From JAHBVL01 sp964461025 (GTDB lineage: Bacteria; Chloroflexota; Chloroflexia; Thermomicrobiales; UBA6265): a stretch of 5,819 nucleotides of DNA. Positions 5,153 through 5,819 of this stretch are shown one piece after another (the first letter of the stretch is position 1; each line of letters begins with the position of its first letter). A model generated the notes under the pieces. That model saw only the letters and a list, made by a program, of their open reading frames with translations. It did no database searches and was not told the origin of the DNA. The translations under genes were made by a program, and so were the position numbers. The DNA is taken from NCBI GenBank assembly GCA_964461025.1, contig CAYWSE010000132.1:1-5819 (forward strand), read 5' to 3'.

Positions 5153-5819
5153 ATGAAGATGTCGGCTCAGACGGTCATCGTTGGCGCGGGCATCGTCGGG
5201 GTGTCGGCGGCATGGGAGCTGGCCAAACGTGGCCGCACCGACGTGCTGGTGATCGATCAGGGCGAGCTTTTTCGTACCGGCGGTTCGACATCCCATGCGC
5301 CGGGCGGCGTCTTTCAGAACAATCCCAGCCGGACGGTGTCGAAACTGGCACAGTGGTCCGTAGACACCTTTCTCGATGTCTCCTCGGAAGGAACACCGAC
5401 CTACTTCCCGGTCAGCAGTCTGGAGATCGCCACAACTGAAGCGCGATGGACCGATCTGCACCGCAAAGTCGGGTATGCCGCGAGCTGGGGTCTCGACGCG
5501 CGCCTTCTCGGTCCTGAGGAAACGGGCAAGCTGCTTCCCTGGCTCGACACACGCCTGATCTACGGGTCGATCCAGATCGCGCGCGACGGCATCGTGCGGG
5601 CGGTGCCGACCGTTGAGCGCATTGCGAGGCGGGCGGAAGCGCTGGGCGTCGAATTTGCAGGAGGCGTCAGACTTACGGGAGTCAGGGTCGCAAACGGCCG
5701 GGTGACCGGCGCCGAAACCGACGCCGGCGTCATCGATTGCGAGCGGCTCGTGCTCTGCGGCGGCATCTGGGGTCCTCTCCTGGGCGAAATCGCCGGGTTC
5801 CGCGTGCCGATCCAGCCCT
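5153..5819 (+). CDS. FAD-dependent amine oxidoreductase, dimethylglycine/sarcosine dehydrogenase type (N-terminal part)
   Basis: The 222 residues seen are the start of a DAO-fold flavoenzyme that oxidises N-methyl or other secondary/tertiary amines, passing electrons to FAD. The dinucleotide-binding motif VIVGAGIVGVSAAWELAKRG spans 8-27 (G11, G13, G16), and D35 at the end of the second strand is placed to bind the adenosine ribose. The segment GGSTSHAPGGVFQNNPSRT (43-61) matches the region where dimethylglycine and sarcosine dehydrogenases carry FAD covalently on a histidine; H48 is the equivalent here. The RDGIVRAVPTVERIARRAEA stretch (about 146-165) and the LVLCGGIWGPLL block (about 201-212) are also typical. 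The ATG at 5153 has GGAGG five bases upstream. The frame is open at the right edge; full-length relatives are either about 400 aa or about 800 aa with a C-terminal GcvT-like tetrahydrofolate domain, and which applies cannot be decided here. Exact substrate is unknown. Confidence 0.9.
   Translation, partial: MKMSAQTVIVGAGIVGVSAAWELAKRGRTDVLVIDQGELFRTGGSTSHAPGGVFQNNPSRTVSKLAQWSVDTFLDVSSEGTPTYFPVSSLEIATTEARWTDLHRKVGYAASWGLDARLLGPEETGKLLPWLDTRLIYGSIQIARDGIVRAVPTVERIARRAEALGVEFAGGVRLTGVRVANGRVTGAETDAGVIDCERLVLCGGIWGPLLGEIAGFRVPIQP

Noticed and set aside
5024..5461. 145-codon minus-strand open frame opposite the flavoenzyme start
   Set aside because: It covers the GxGxxG region of a well-supported flavoenzyme in antisense, and the product has no recognisable features.

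Overview
The window (about 60% G+C, tightly packed) looks like chromosomal DNA of a free-living, moderately GC-rich bacterium. An MmpL-type RND transporter, a four-cysteine class III aminotransferase, a CgeB-like protein and a small receiver-like protein carrying an FGPHVD motif together suggest Chloroflexota (Thermomicrobia-like) or Actinomycetota. That taxonomic guess is inference from gene content. No rRNA, tRNA, CRISPR array, insertion sequence or phage gene is visible.

Left half, minus strand, read right to left: an MmpL-family transporter (4540 to 2264), a 104-bp gap holding a good sigma70-like promoter embedded in a 13-bp-arm inverted repeat, a PLP-dependent class III aminotransferase (2159 to 798), a short CgeB-like N-terminal-domain protein (805 to 257) overlapping it by 8 bp, and the beginning of a small single-pass membrane protein (163 to 1) that leaves the window. 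The aminotransferase and CgeB-like genes are almost certainly co-translated; the membrane-protein gene follows after 93 bp with its own strong ribosome binding site.

Right half, plus strand: a divergent intergenic region (4541-4682) carries a clear promoter for the transporter and a perfect 9-3-9 palindrome. A 131-aa degenerate response-regulator receiver protein follows (4683-5078). After 74 bp comes the N-terminal 222 residues of an FAD-dependent amine oxidoreductase of the dimethylglycine/sarcosine dehydrogenase type (5153 to the window edge).

Taken together, an amine-oxidising flavoenzyme and an omega-type aminotransferase flank an exporter and a small receiver-like protein. A role in uptake-linked or detoxifying metabolism of amines or amino acids is plausible but not shown by the sequence. 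I do not see a clearly new defence or mobile system. The most open points are the stand-alone CgeB-like half protein, the pseudo-receiver, and the two palindromic control regions.
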